64,000 nucleotides of DNA from an uncultured Pelagibacteraceae bacterium (GTDB lineage Bacteria > Pseudomonadota > Alphaproteobacteria > Pelagibacterales > Pelagibacteraceae). The stretch spans positions 1-64,000 of the forward strand of contig CACJRJ010000003.1 in NCBI GenBank assembly GCA_902595725.1, in the 5' to 3' direction. Under the pieces are notes generated by a model, which did no database searches, was not told where the DNA came from, and was given only the letters and a program-made list of their open reading frames with translations. The position numbers and the translations under genes are program-made. The first letter of the stretch is position 1. Each line of letters begins with the position of its first letter. Below are positions 29,900-39,949 of this stretch, piece by piece.

Positions 29900-32557
29900 A
29901 GATTTAATTTTTTCGATAGCATTATCTATTTTTGAGCTATCAATTCCGCCAGCTTGAGCGAAATCAGATCTTCCTCCTCCACCCTTTCCTCCGATAATTT
30001 CTGATCCGATTTTTACTAATTTAACAGCATCATATTTTTTAGTTAGATTTTCAGTAACACCAATTGCTAATCCAATTTTTTCATCTTTAATTGCAAAAAT
30101 AATTATAACGCCTTCGGTTAGTTCTTTTTTTCCATTATCAACTAGTTTTCTTAAATCTTTAGGAGGTAAATCAATTACTTTTTGAAATCTAACTTTGACA
30201 TTATTTATAGTTTTATCATTAATAATATTTTTTGATTTATCGCTTAAGGTTGATTGGACTAAAAGCTGTTCATAATGTCTTGTTAAATCTTTAATTAAAG
30301 TTTGCTGATTTTCGTTAGTGATATTAGGTTTTCCACCTAATTTGATTATTTTTTGAGATAAATCTTTAATTGTTTCTTCACTTTTTTCATTTTCAATGTC
30401 GCTGAGTTTTTCTTTTTTATTTAAATATTCTTGTAATTGCTTCTCTCTTAAAGCTTCCACTCTTCTCACTCCTGCTGCTATTGAAGACTGGCTAACAATC
30501 TTAAATTTCCCTATATCGCCAGTATTTCTTACATGTGTCCCACCACACAATTCTGTTGAGAAATAACCTTCTTTTTCATTACCCATTGATAAAACCCTAA
30601 CTTCATCGCCATATTTTTCACCAAAAAGAGCTAATGCACCATTATCAACTGCTTCTTTTGGGGTCATAAGTCTAGTTTTTACCTCAGATTTTTTATCAAC
30701 CATGGAATTTACATAAGTTTCTATTTTTTTTATTTCTTCATTAGAGATAGGCTTCATATGACTAAAATCAAATCTCAAACGATTAGGTTCAACTAGAGAA
30801 CCTTTTTGGGTTACATGAGTACCAAGAACTCTTCTCAGAGACTCATGTAATAAGTGAGTTGCGGAATGATAAGCTCTAACATTGTTTCTTCTATTTACAT
30901 CAATTTTCATTTCAACATTATCATTCACTTTAATAAAACCTTTAATTACTTTGCCATAATGAACAAATAAGTCTCCTAGCTGTTTTTGAACATCATGTAC
31001 TTCAAATTTAAATTCTCCAGAGGTAATTTCTCCGGTATCTCCAACTTGGCCACCAGACTCTCCATAAAAAGGTGTTTGATTTGTAATAATCATACCTTCA
31101 TCATTATCGGATAAACTTTTTACTTCTTTGTTATCTTTTAATAATGATAAAATCTTTCCTTCAGCATAGTCAGTTTCATAACCTAAAAATTCTGATGGGC
31201 CTAATCTATCTTTAATTTCAAACCATATCTTATTGACTGAACTATCACCTGATCCCTTCCAATTTTTCTTAGCAAGTTCTCTGCTTTCATTCATTAAAGT
31301 TTTAAATTTTTTATTGTCTATTTTTAATGACTTATTTTTTAAAATATCTTCAGTTAAGTCTAGTGGAAATCCGTATGTGTCATATAATTTAAAAGCTACT
31401 TCACCAGGTAAAACTTTATCAATTTTTGAAATTTCATCATTTAAAATTTTCATCCCTCTTTCTAATAAAACTAAAAATTTTTCTTCTTCTGTCTTTAAAG
31501 TTTCTTTAATTAACGACTCTGCTCTTACAAGTTCAGGATAATTTCCTGACATCTCATCCATTAAAGTTTTAAAAATATGGTAAAAAATTGGTTGTTTCGA
31601 TCCTAGCAAATGAGAATGTCTCATCCCTCTTCTCATAATTCTTCTTAATACATAGCCTCTTCCTTCGTTTGATGGTAAAACACCTTCTGCAATTAAAAAT
31701 GAACTTGCTCTCAAATGATCTGCGATTACTCTAAAACTAGAAACATTTTTTTCATCAGGTTTAACTTTAACTGCTTCAGAAATTGAATTTATTAATTTTT
31801 TAAAATGATCTGTTTCATAATTATCGTGTGTGCCCTGAAGCAGAGCTGCAATTCTCTCTAGCCCCATTCCCGTATCAACGGAAGGTTTGGGTAAATTTAT
31901 TCTTTTTTCTTTAGAAATTTGTTCAAATTGCATAAATACCAAATTCCAAATTTCGATGTATCTATCGCCATCTTGATCTTTTGTTCCAGGTAATCCACCT
32001 TTTAGATGGTCACCATGATCATAAAATATTTCTGAACAAGGGCCACAAGGTCCTGTTTCACCCATGGACCAAAAATTATCTGATGTTGCAATCTTAATAA
32101 TTTTATCTTCTCCTAGTCCTGTTATTTTTTTCCAAAGATTAAGTGCTTCTTCATCTTCGTTAAAAACTGTGAAATAAAGCCTATTTTTGTCTAAACTAAA
32201 GTCTTTGGTTACTAAATTCCAAGCTAGTTCAATTGCTCTTTCTTTAAAATAATCTCCAAATGAAAAGTTACCAAGCATCTCAAAAAAAGTATGGTGTCTT
32301 GGTGTATAACCAACATTTTCAAGGTCATTATGTTTTCCTCCAGCTCTTACGCACTTTTGGGATGTAGTTGCTGTTTTATAATCTCTCTTTTCTAGCCCAG
32401 TAAAAACATTTTTAAATTGAACCATTCCCGAGTTTGCAAACATTAATGTTGGATCATTGTTTGGAACTAAATTACTAGACTCTACAATTTTATGACCATT
32501 CTTCTCAAAGTATTTGAGAAAAGTACTTCTTATTTCATTAAGTGTTTTGTCTGCCAT
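29891..32557 (-). CDS. alaS: Alanyl-tRNA synthetase
   Basis: [85 protein letters not shown]. Confidence 0.97.
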   Translation of the reverse strand: MADKTLNEIRSTFLKYFEKNGHKIVESSNLVPNNDPTLMFANSGMVQFKNVFTGLEKRDYKTATTSQKCVRAGGKHNDLENVGYTPRHHTFFEMLGNFSFGDYFKERAIELAWNLVTKDFSLDKNRLYFTVFNEDEEALNLWKKITGLGEDKIIKIATSDNFWSMGETGPCGPCSEIFYDHGDHLKGGLPGTKDQDGDRYIEIWNLVFMQFEQISKEKRINLPKPSVDTGMGLERIAALLQGTHDNYETDHFKKLINSISEAVKVKPDEKNVSSFRVIADHLRASSFLIAEGVLPSNEGRGYVLRRIMRRGMRHSHLLGSKQPIFYHIFKTLMDEMSGNYPELVRAESLIKETLKTEEEKFLVLLERGMKILNDEISKIDKVLPGEVAFKLYDTYGFPLDLTEDILKNKSLKIDNKKFKTLMNESRELAKKNWKGSGDSSVNKIWFEIKDRLGPSEFLGYETDYAEGKILSLLKDNKEVKSLSDNDEGMIITNQTPFYGESGGQVGDTGEITSGEFKFEVHDVQKQLGDLFVHYGKVIKGFIKVNDNVEMKIDVNRRNNVRAYHSATHLLHESLRRVLGTHVTQKGSLVEPNRLRFDFSHMKPISNEEIKKIETYVNSMVDKKSEVKTRLMTPKEAVDNGALALFGEKYGDEVRVLSMGNEKEGYFSTELCGGTHVRNTGDIGKFKIVSQSSIAAGVRRVEALREKQLQEYLNKKEKLSDIENEKSEETIKDLSQKIIKLGGKPNITNENQQTLIKDLTRHYEQLLVQSTLSDKSKNIINDKTINNVKVRFQKVIDLPPKDLRKLVDNGKKELTEGVIIIFAIKDEKIGLAIGVTENLTKKYDAVKLVKIGSEIIGGKGGGGRSDFAQAGGIDSSKIDNAIEKIKSLI

Positions 32558-32604
32558 ATTTCTAAAATACAGCTTTTTTATATGATGTCTATATATCTAT
32601 AGGG

Positions 32605-32632
32605 AAAAAAGGCGCCCAAAAGAGCGCCTTTT
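32605..32632 (-). terminator. Rho-independent terminator downstream of recA
   Basis: Minus strand AAAAGGCGC-TCTTTTGG-GCGCCTTTT followed by further T residues; between recA stop and alaS start. Confidence 0.88.
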
Positions 32633-32651
32633 AATAACTAAAAGTTATATG

Positions 32652-33767
32652 CTAATTTTTTTTAGTAGGTACTTCCTCTGTAGATTCTGCTTTTTCTTTT
32701 TCTATCGGATTACCTTCAATTTTTTTAGAAATAAGGCCAGCTTTTTCTCTTATTGCCATTTCTATTTCTGCTGCAGCCTTAGGATTTTGTTCAAGGAATA
32801 ATTTTGCATTTTCTTTTCCTTGTCCAATTTTTTCGCCCTTATAGGCATACCAGGCTCCAGATTTCTCAACAATGTCCGCTTTTACTCCTAAATCTATCAG
32901 TTCACCAGTTTTGCTTATTCCTTTTCCATACATTAAATCAAATTCAACTACTTTAAATGGTGGTGCAACTTTATTTTTAACAACTTTTACTCTGGTTGCG
33001 TTTCCAATAATTTCTTCTTTGTCTTTGATAGCACCTATTCTTCTTATATCCATTCTAACTGAAGAATAAAATTTCAGCGCATTTCCTCCTGAGGTTGTTT
33101 CTGGACTTCCAAACATTACACCAATTTTCATTCTAATTTGGTTAATGAAAATAACCATTGTGTTTGTTCTTGAAACTGAACCCGTTAGTTTTCTTAATGC
33201 CTGACTCATTAATCTTGATTGAAGGCCTACATGATGATCTCCCATCTCTCCTTCAATTTCAGCTCTTGGTGTTAATGCTGCAACAGAATCAACTACAATA
33301 ACTGACATTGATCCTGATTTTATTAAGGTATCAGTGATTTCTAAAGCTTGTTCACCAGTATCTGGTTGAGAAATTAATAACTCTTCGGTATCAACGCCTA
33401 ATTTTTTTGCATAAACTGGATCTAATGCATGCTCTGCATCAACAAATCCACAAATACCACCAGCTTTCTGTGCTTCAGCTATAACTTGTAAAGCTAACGT
33501 TGTTTTACCAGACGACTCTGGCCCATAAATTTCAATAATTCTTCCCTTTGGTAACCCACCTATTCCAAGCGCAAGGTCTAAACTTAATGACCCTGTTGAA
33601 ACAGACTCAACATCCATAGCTTTTTGTTGACCTAACTTCATTACAGAGCCTTTTCCAAAATTATCTGTAATTTGGCTAATTGCTGCTTCTAGAGATTTAT
33701 TTTTTTCTTTGTTTTCCAATTCTTTATCTTTAGTGGATTTCACCACTTTTAAGTTATTTTTAGTCAT
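32652..33767 (-). CDS. recA: Recombinase RecA
   Basis: [73 protein letters not shown]. Confidence 0.97.
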   Translation of the reverse strand: MTKNNLKVVKSTKDKELENKEKNKSLEAAISQITDNFGKGSVMKLGQQKAMDVESVSTGSLSLDLALGIGGLPKGRIIEIYGPESSGKTTLALQVIAEAQKAGGICGFVDAEHALDPVYAKKLGVDTEELLISQPDTGEQALEITDTLIKSGSMSVIVVDSVAALTPRAEIEGEMGDHHVGLQSRLMSQALRKLTGSVSRTNTMVIFINQIRMKIGVMFGSPETTSGGNALKFYSSVRMDIRRIGAIKDKEEIIGNATRVKVVKNKVAPPFKVVEFDLMYGKGISKTGELIDLGVKADIVEKSGAWYAYKGEKIGQGKENAKLFLEQNPKAAAEIEMAIREKAGLISKKIEGNPIEKEKAESTEEVPTKKN

Positions 33768-33816
33768 TTTTTACCTCTTTTTTTAGGTTTTTTAACACTC
33801 GAATCATGTCTTAAAT

Positions 33817-33831
33817 GTACACATTTTGTTC
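33817..33831 (-). promoter_or_regulatory. Candidate LexA box upstream of recA
   Basis: Minus strand GAACAAAATGTGTAC: one substitution from the alphaproteobacterial GAAC-N7-GAAC / GTTC-N7-GTTC form, ~50 bp upstream of the recA start. Confidence 0.6.
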
Positions 33832-33875
33832 TCATTGGCAATAAAAATGTTTCTTTAGCTCAAAAAAACCCCAAT

Positions 33876-35171
33876 TTATTTGATTTTTAAATAGTCGCTA
33901 TTAAGCAGACCTATTGATCTAAGAAGGTTAAATTGAGAAAGAAGATAATTTCTTTCTGAATTAGCTAATGAAATTTGAGCATCTAATAAAAAAGAATTCG
34001 ATTGAATAACTTCTAGTGTTGTTCTTCCGACCCCGCTTTCATACTCAGCAGTAATTCCTTCATTTGCAATTTCGGCAGCTCTAACTTGCAGTTCAACTGA
34101 ATTTAATAAACTTTTACTTGATTGAAAATTTGACCAAGCACTTGCAACATTTGTTTCGTTTGACCTAGTTGTGTTATCTAAAAGCAATCTTTTTCTAGTT
34201 TGTAAATTTTTATTTTTTTTATATTTAGCTCTATTTTTTCCACCAGAATAAAAGGGCCAGGATACTGTTGCTTTTAAAATATCTTTTTCTCTTTCATCAT
34301 ATGTAGAACTTAAGTCATCGCTATAAGATCTTTCAAAAGAGAGTTTTGCTGTCGGTGATAAATCTGATTTAGCAATGATTGTATCTTTTTTAGATTGTTC
34401 GTATTCTAATATGGCAATATTTAAATCTGGATTATTTTTTTTTGATAATTCAATTGCTGAACTTAAATCTGGTGGCATAACGAAATTTATTGTAGAATTT
34501 TTTTCTAACAAATTAGAGTTTGATAAAGGTCCAATTATATTTTCATAATTTAATTTACTTGTTAAAACTTCATTTTGTGCCTGTATTACTTTTGCCTGTG
34601 CTTCTGCTAAAGATGATTCAGATTGGGCAACATCTGAAAGTGTAACTTGGCCTCTTTCAAGTCTAATACTATCTGTCTCAACTTGTCTTTCTAGCAAACT
34701 GACGTTTGCTTGATTAATTTCAAATTTTTCATTTGCTAAAATAAGTCCTGTGTAAACCTCAATAGCTTTATATAAAATATCTTGTTCTTTTTTTAATAAT
34801 TTTGCTTTTGCAAGGTTAATACCAATTAAATTTTTATCATACTCAGCATTTCTTCCAAAATCTATTAATGTTTGTTCGATTGTTATTGAAGTTGATAATG
34901 GATCAACATCTGTAATTGAAGCGTCTCCACCTGATTGATTTGTTAATGTATTTGTATTTTCTTTACTTTTGCTTCCACTTAAAGTTAAGGTTGGGAGATA
35001 GTCTCCTTTTGAAATATTTAAATCTTCTTCTGAAACTTTTATATTTTCTCTTTCAGCATTTAGTTCAGGGTTATTTTTATAAGTTTGGATAAGTGCTTCA
35101 GAAAGTGTAACTGCAAACACCTTGGGAATAAAAAAAATCAACGAAATTATAATTAAAATTATTTTTTTCAT
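33876..35171 (-). CDS. tolC: TolC family outer-membrane efflux protein
   Basis: Signal peptide; TLSEALIQTYKNNPELNAERENIKVSEEDL; VSWPFYSGGKNRAKYKK; helical coiled-coil repeats. Confidence 0.9.
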   Translation of the reverse strand: MKKIILIIISLIFFIPKVFAVTLSEALIQTYKNNPELNAERENIKVSEEDLNISKGDYLPTLTLSGSKSKENTNTLTNQSGGDASITDVDPLSTSITIEQTLIDFGRNAEYDKNLIGINLAKAKLLKKEQDILYKAIEVYTGLILANEKFEINQANVSLLERQVETDSIRLERGQVTLSDVAQSESSLAEAQAKVIQAQNEVLTSKLNYENIIGPLSNSNLLEKNSTINFVMPPDLSSAIELSKKNNPDLNIAILEYEQSKKDTIIAKSDLSPTAKLSFERSYSDDLSSTYDEREKDILKATVSWPFYSGGKNRAKYKKNKNLQTRKRLLLDNTTRSNETNVASAWSNFQSSKSLLNSVELQVRAAEIANEGITAEYESGVGRTTLEVIQSNSFLLDAQISLANSERNYLLSQFNLLRSIGLLNSDYLKIK

Positions 35172-36095
35172 TTATCTATATTTAATTGAATTAATTTGAT
35201 GGTTACTATTTAATTTCATTACAATCGAGGCATATTTTGGCGCATCTTTAAACATGCTTTGGGTAATTCTTTGGTATGTTTGCATAAAATTTATTATATC
35301 ACCTCTATTCATAATTTTTAAATTTCTTTTATTTTTTGATTTTAATAGAAGTGTTTTTTCTTGTTTTATTCTCCATTTTTGAAGTATTTTAAAATTATTA
35401 GCTCTAAGATAAATTATTTCATTAATTTGTTTAAACAAATTTTTATAATGTGTTTTCAATTGAATATTAACATAATTTCTCCAAACTAAATCTGGATCTT
35501 CTGTTTTTTCTAATGAATTTATTGATCTTGCAAGTTTAGAATTTTTTTGAGCTTTTGCACCAATGCACCATCCTTCAAAAATTATTACCTCGGGCCTTGA
35601 ATTAATTTTATACCATAATTTTTTATGGCATCTATCATCTTTAGATTTATCAAATTTTGGTAGTCTTAATTTACTAAATTTTTTACTTTTAATTTTTTTA
35701 AAGAATTTATAAATAATTCTATAATCATGAGTCCCTGGTACTCCTCTTGTAATTAATAAAGGATGTTTTGAAATTGACAATTTTTTTCTATCTTTTCTAG
35801 TTTTGTAAAAATCATCAATAGAAATTTTAAAAACTTTAAGTTTAAAATATTTTATTAGTATTAAAGATATTATTGAAGTAATTGTGGTCTTTCCTGTGCC
35901 TTGACCTCCGGATAAACCAATAATCAATGGTGATTTTTTTTTTAACTTTTTTTTAATCCAAAAGCTTAAAGGTATTAAATAAGATTTAAGCATCTTATTT
36001 CTATTTTTAAATTTATTTGTTCTTATTTCTTGTAAATTTATAAATTTAAAACAATCTTTTTTTACTTTCTTATAACACTCATCAATTGAATTCAT
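35172..36095 (-). CDS. P-loop kinase, likely D-glycerate 3-kinase type
   Basis: IIGLSGGQGTGKTTITSIISLIL, SIDDFYKTRKDRKKLS, TRGVPGTHD, VIIFEGWCIGAKAQ. Confidence 0.75.
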   Translation of the reverse strand: MNSIDECYKKVKKDCFKFINLQEIRTNKFKNRNKMLKSYLIPLSFWIKKKLKKKSPLIIGLSGGQGTGKTTITSIISLILIKYFKLKVFKISIDDFYKTRKDRKKLSISKHPLLITRGVPGTHDYRIIYKFFKKIKSKKFSKLRLPKFDKSKDDRCHKKLWYKINSRPEVIIFEGWCIGAKAQKNSKLARSINSLEKTEDPDLVWRNYVNIQLKTHYKNLFKQINEIIYLRANNFKILQKWRIKQEKTLLLKSKNKRNLKIMNRGDIINFMQTYQRITQSMFKDAPKYASIVMKLNSNHQINSIKYR

Positions 36096-36102
36096 ACGAA
36101 AA

Positions 36103-36471
36103 TTATCTTTTTTGATCTAGTGGATGGTTTTCTCCATCATTAACTGGAACATTTTCTATCTCAAATGGTTTTATGCCTTCGATACAAGCAATATTTACAC
36201 CATAAATTTTTGGATTACTTCTTGGTCTATTATGAGTATGAATGCCACAAACTTTACAAAAATAATGTTGAGCAGTTTTTGTTTTAAATTGATAAAGTGT
36301 TAAAAGATCTTCCCCTTTAACTAGTTTAAAATCATCTGGTCCAATAACTCCTATAATATATCCTTTTCTTTTGCAGATAGAACAATTACAACGCATAATC
36401 TTTTGAAATCCTTTTTCCGGAACATTGACTTCTGCCTCTACTCCTTCACAATGACATGTTAATTTTTTCAT
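36103..36471 (-). CDS. GFA (glutathione-dependent formaldehyde-activating) family protein
   Basis: CHCEG...MRCNCSICKRKGYI...HYFCKVCGIHTHNRPRSNP zinc-binding cysteines. Confidence 0.85.
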   Translation of the reverse strand: MKKLTCHCEGVEAEVNVPEKGFQKIMRCNCSICKRKGYIIGVIGPDDFKLVKGEDLLTLYQFKTKTAQHYFCKVCGIHTHNRPRSNPKIYGVNIACIEGIKPFEIENVPVNDGENHPLDQKR

Positions 36472-36491
36472 TTATTTTTCTCCCTTAGTTT

Positions 36492-36957
36492 TTATAATCC
36501 TTTTCTAAAATCCCATGGATACTTAAAAATCATCGACCACATTCCCAATTTATTTTCTTTTGCAAAATCTTCATCTTTGATAAATTTTTTTGAGTATTTT
36601 CTGTAGGCAAAAGCATATCCTTTTCTAACTAAAAATTTTGACAAGCTTTCACCATTAACAAAACATTCAGCAAGTGTCCTCTTATAAAAATCTTTTTTTT
36701 TTCCAATACAAGTTGGAATATTGTTTCCAATCTTTTCAATTAATAATTTCTTTGCCAACATTCCACACTTTACTTCCTCATTATCCTTCAAACAAGTTTG
36801 CTTTAACTCTGGTGTATCAATGCCTTCGAAACGTATCTTCTCGCCATTTAAAACTATTGTGTCACCATCTATAATTTTAAGACTATTTGCTAATGAAATA
36901 TTGCTAGACAATAAACTTATAACAAGCAGTACAAAAAGCTTTTTCATATTTAACATG
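36492..36957 (-). CDS. Secreted thermonuclease (SNase) family protein; true start probably MLNMKK at 36957 rather than the track start at 37013
   Basis: Signal peptide MKKLFVLLVISLLSSNISLA begins inside the track ORF; SLKIIDGDTIVLNGEKIRFEGIDTPELKQTC, YKRTLAECFVNGESLSKFLVRKGYAFAYR. Confidence 0.85.
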
Positions 36958-36982
36958 ATTTTTAAACTACTCTTGGTTAAAG

Positions 36983-36991
36983 TTATCCACA
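36983..36991 (+). promoter_or_regulatory. DnaA-box consensus match TTATCCACA
   Basis: Exact TTATCCACA between the likely SNase start and umuD. Confidence 0.4.
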
Positions 36992-37020
36992 AGGCCACAA
37001 AATGTAGTTTCAATGTTCAC

Positions 37021-37042
37021 CTTTTGATTCACTTTTGATTCA
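37021..37042 (+). repeat. Two-copy 11-bp perfect tandem repeat (CTTTTGATTCA)x2
   Basis: Directly visible: cttttgattca cttttgattca. Confidence 0.7.
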
Positions 37043-37067
37043 CTTCCAGACTCAAAATACAACCTGA

Positions 37068-37094
37068 TTGACACTACTGAATAACTTGTATATT
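37068..37094 (+). promoter_or_regulatory. Predicted umuDC promoter (-35 TTGACA at 37068-37073; -10 TATATT at 37089-37094)
   Basis: Exact -35 consensus, 15-bp spacer, 5/6 -10, immediately upstream of the LexA box. Confidence 0.55.
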
Positions 37095-37099
37095 AATTA

Positions 37100-37114
37100 G
37101 AACAAAAGAAGAAC
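37100..37114 (+). promoter_or_regulatory. LexA box upstream of umuDC
   Basis: GAACAAAAGAAGAAC = GAAC-N7-GAAC, exact alphaproteobacterial LexA operator form, just 5' of the umuD ATG. Confidence 0.85.
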
Positions 37115-37118
37115 ATTT

Positions 37119-37514
37119 ATGAAGCTAACAATACCTTACTATTTACACAAAGCCGGCGCTGGTTTTCCGTCTCCTGCAACAGATTATATTGAGGAAGATA
37201 TTGATCTAAATGTTCATTTAATCAAAAATGTTCCAGCAACTTTCATCATAAGAGTTCAAGGAAAATCAATGGTTGATGTTGGTATAAATGATGGGGATTT
37301 GTTGTTAGTTGATAAAAGTTTAACACCAAAAAACTTCTCAACAGTTATAGCAAATGTTCATGATGAACTTGTAGTTAAAAGTTTTGTTCAAGAGAGGGGA
37401 AAAAGATTTTTAACATCTGGATCTAAAAATTTTGAGGATAGAATTTTAATAAATGAAGAAGAAGATATTTTTATTTGGGGAGTTGTAACTTATGTCATCC
37501 ATTCAACATACTAA
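37119..37514 (+). CDS. umuD: UmuD-like SOS mutagenesis protein (S24 autoprotease)
   Basis: AGAGFPSPATDYIEEDIDLNVHLI (Ala-Gly cleavage region), VQGKSMVDVGINDGDLLLVD (Ser), ELVVKSF (Lys). Confidence 0.93.
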   Translation: MKLTIPYYLHKAGAGFPSPATDYIEEDIDLNVHLIKNVPATFIIRVQGKSMVDVGINDGDLLLVDKSLTPKNFSTVIANVHDELVVKSFVQERGKRFLTSGSKNFEDRILINEEEDIFIWGVVTYVIHSTY

Positions 37515-38772
37515 AAAAATAGCACTAGTTGATTGTAATTCTTTCTATGTTTCGTGTGAAAGATTATTTAATCCTAAAATAAGAAAGAAGCCTGTTATTG
37601 TTTTGTCAAATAATGATGGCTGCATTGTCTCAAGATCTAATGAAGCAAAAGCATTAGGAATAAAAATGGGAGAACCTTATTTTAAAGCAAAAGATATTAT
37701 TATTAAAAACGATGTTCAAGTTTTTTCATCTGGTTACTCTTTATATGGAGATATTTCAAGAAGAGTGATGCGAACTTTAAAACGTTTTAACTCTGATATG
37801 GAAGTTTATTCAATTGATGAGGCTTTTATAGATTTATCAAATTTTCCTGATGATGAAATAGAAGACGTTGGAAAAGAAATTAGAAGTACAGTTTTACAAT
37901 GGACTGGTATTCCAACAAGTATTGGGATTGCCAAAACAAAAACATTAAGCAAAGTTGCAAATCATATTGCTAAAAAAAAAGAATCTGGAGTTACAAGTTT
38001 AATTGGAGTTAAAAATATTGATCCAATACTAGAGAAGGTAGAAATCAATGATGTTTGGGGTGTTGGAAGGCAGTTAACTAAATTTTATCATCAAAATGGA
38101 ATTTATAATGCTAAACAATTGAAAAATATATCTAATACTTGGATTAAAAAAAGTTCTAATGTTTTAAGTTCTAGAACTGCAATGGAACTTAGAGGTATTA
38201 CTTGTATTAGTTTAGAAAAAACTGTATCGAAAAGAAAGAGCTGTGTAGTATCACGTTCATTTGGTCAAAGAGTAGAAAAATTTCAAGAACTAAAAGAAGC
38301 TATTGCAAATTACTGTTTAAACGCTTCAGAAAAAATTAGATCAGAATCTTTAATTGCAAAATCAATAACTATTTTCATTAGAACAAGTCCTTTTCAAAAT
38401 AAGTTTGGATATTATTCAAATTCAAAAACAATTGATTTTCCAATTGCAACAAATAATAGTATCGAAATAGTTAAAACTGCCTTGGTTGCTTTAGAAAATA
38501 TTTTCAAAAATGGTTATCGTTATCAAAAAGCAGGTGTACTACTAACAGGACTATCAAATGATGATGGAAAAAAGAATTTATTTTCATCTGAAAAAGATGA
38601 AAAGATAAATAGTTTAATGAAATCAATTGATAATACAAATTACAGATATGGAAGATCCGCAATAAGTCTTGCCAGTGCTGGAGTTCAAAAGAGATGGAAT
38701 ATGAAAAGAGAGCATTCTTCTAGAATAGATACAGCTGATTTTTATTGTCTACCAAAAATAAGAGCTATTTAG
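37492..38772 (+). CDS. umuC: DNA polymerase V catalytic subunit UmuC (Y-family)
   Basis: IALVDCNSFYVSCERLFNPKIRKKPVIVLSNNDGCIVSRSNEAKALGIKMGEPYFK; YSIDEAFIDL; overlaps umuD by 23 bp. Confidence 0.95.
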   Translation: MSSIQHTKKIALVDCNSFYVSCERLFNPKIRKKPVIVLSNNDGCIVSRSNEAKALGIKMGEPYFKAKDIIIKNDVQVFSSGYSLYGDISRRVMRTLKRFNSDMEVYSIDEAFIDLSNFPDDEIEDVGKEIRSTVLQWTGIPTSIGIAKTKTLSKVANHIAKKKESGVTSLIGVKNIDPILEKVEINDVWGVGRQLTKFYHQNGIYNAKQLKNISNTWIKKSSNVLSSRTAMELRGITCISLEKTVSKRKSCVVSRSFGQRVEKFQELKEAIANYCLNASEKIRSESLIAKSITIFIRTSPFQNKFGYYSNSKTIDFPIATNNSIEIVKTALVALENIFKNGYRYQKAGVLLTGLSNDDGKKNLFSSEKDEKINSLMKSIDNTNYRYGRSAISLASAGVQKRWNMKREHSSRIDTADFYCLPKIRAI

Positions 38773-39949
38773 TGAAATGACAGTAAGGTTCAACCACTGT
38801 CCAGGAAGCACTGCCAAATCCTCTTTTTGATATATTCTCAAATACAGTGACTATTTTTCTTTGATAATTATTAAGATTATTTTTATTTTCAGACCATTGT
38901 TTTAATCTTTGAATATTTTCATGATCTGGAAATCTTGAAGCGTAAGCGTACAGCCATCCCCAGTTACTTCCTGAATTTGATTTAAGATCTTGAACTTTAT
39001 AATTTTTTGCTGGTCCAGGTGAGCGATTTTCTTTTGCATATTTAAAAACTAATTCATTATTCTCCGTAAAATCTATAAAAAATTTAACTAAATTATGATA
39101 ATTTTTTCCTTTAAAATCTAACTCCCAAATATTGTAACCTTGATGTTCAGCAATAATTGCTATGACTGCAAGAGCATTCATTGCTCTGCCTTGATAAAAC
39201 ATGGCTCTTCCTCCTCTTCTTACTTCAATAGGTAAACTACCATCTTTTCTTTGATGCCTAATTGCTGATTCATAATTTCTAAATGCTTTTTTAAACTCTT
39301 TATCATTGTCTATTAGGATGCCAAGTTGCATGTGAGCAACGGCAGAAGATAAGGCATGGTTATGAGCTCTTTTTGGAGTTCCACTGGCACCACCGTAGTC
39401 ATAAGTTTTTCCATACAATAAATGTTGATTTTTTTTTACAATTTTTTTAAACCAATTTTTTATAATTCTGTCTTCTTCTTGTGGTATACTTATAATCTGC
39501 TTAGCGAATGAGTAAGCAGCTAACATCGGTGATGCAACATACAAATTTACTGTTAATGTATCATTCCAATGTTTGCCCTCATGATCTGATGGCCCAGTTC
39601 TTTTTGCTGCATTAGCTTTTGCCCAATTTAAAATTGTGTTTTTTACATGCTCACAAGCCTCTATATTTCCACCACTGCATGGAAAAGTGAAATTTGTAAA
39701 TCTACTTAGTGCATAATCATATCTATCGTCTAATCCATATCCAATAGGCGCTTTAACTTTTAAAATTGGTTCAATTTTATTTAATTCTGGGCTTACATAA
39801 AGTTTAGTTTGGCAATTTTTAAGATTTTTTGGAATTGGAAAAATTATTTCTGGTTTATTTACTACTGCTTTTTTTTTAATTTCTTTGAAATTTGCAAAAG
39901 AATTTGAATTAAAAAATAATATTAATATTATTAATAATATCTTTTTCAC
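38765..39949 (-). CDS. Secreted alginate-lyase-domain protein (PL5/AlgL-like)
   Basis: Signal peptide; KRAHNHALSSAVAHMQLGILIDNDKEFKKAFRNYESAIRHQRKDGSLPIEVRRGGRAMFYQGRAMNALAVIAIIAEHQGYN resembles the AlgL alpha-barrel catalytic region. Confidence 0.75.
   Translation of the reverse strand: MKKILLIILILFFNSNSFANFKEIKKKAVVNKPEIIFPIPKNLKNCQTKLYVSPELNKIEPILKVKAPIGYGLDDRYDYALSRFTNFTFPCSGGNIEACEHVKNTILNWAKANAAKRTGPSDHEGKHWNDTLTVNLYVASPMLAAYSFAKQIISIPQEEDRIIKNWFKKIVKKNQHLLYGKTYDYGGASGTPKRAHNHALSSAVAHMQLGILIDNDKEFKKAFRNYESAIRHQRKDGSLPIEVRRGGRAMFYQGRAMNALAVIAIIAEHQGYNIWELDFKGKNYHNLVKFFIDFTENNELVFKYAKENRSPGPAKNYKVQDLKSNSGSNWGWLYAYASRFPDHENIQRLKQWSENKNNLNNYQRKIVTVFENISKRGFGSASWTVVEPYCHFTK

Noticed and set aside
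31233-31541. Forward ORF of 102 aa inside alaS
   Set aside because: Antisense shadow of alaS.
36958-37013. N-terminal extension MKLHFVALWITLTKSSLKI of the SNase ORF
   Set aside because: A standard signal peptide starts at MLNMKKLFVLLVISLLSSNISLA, so the upstream part is probably non-coding.
36721-37038. Forward ORFs antisense to the SNase gene
   Set aside because: Overlap the nuclease coding region on the opposite strand; no motif.
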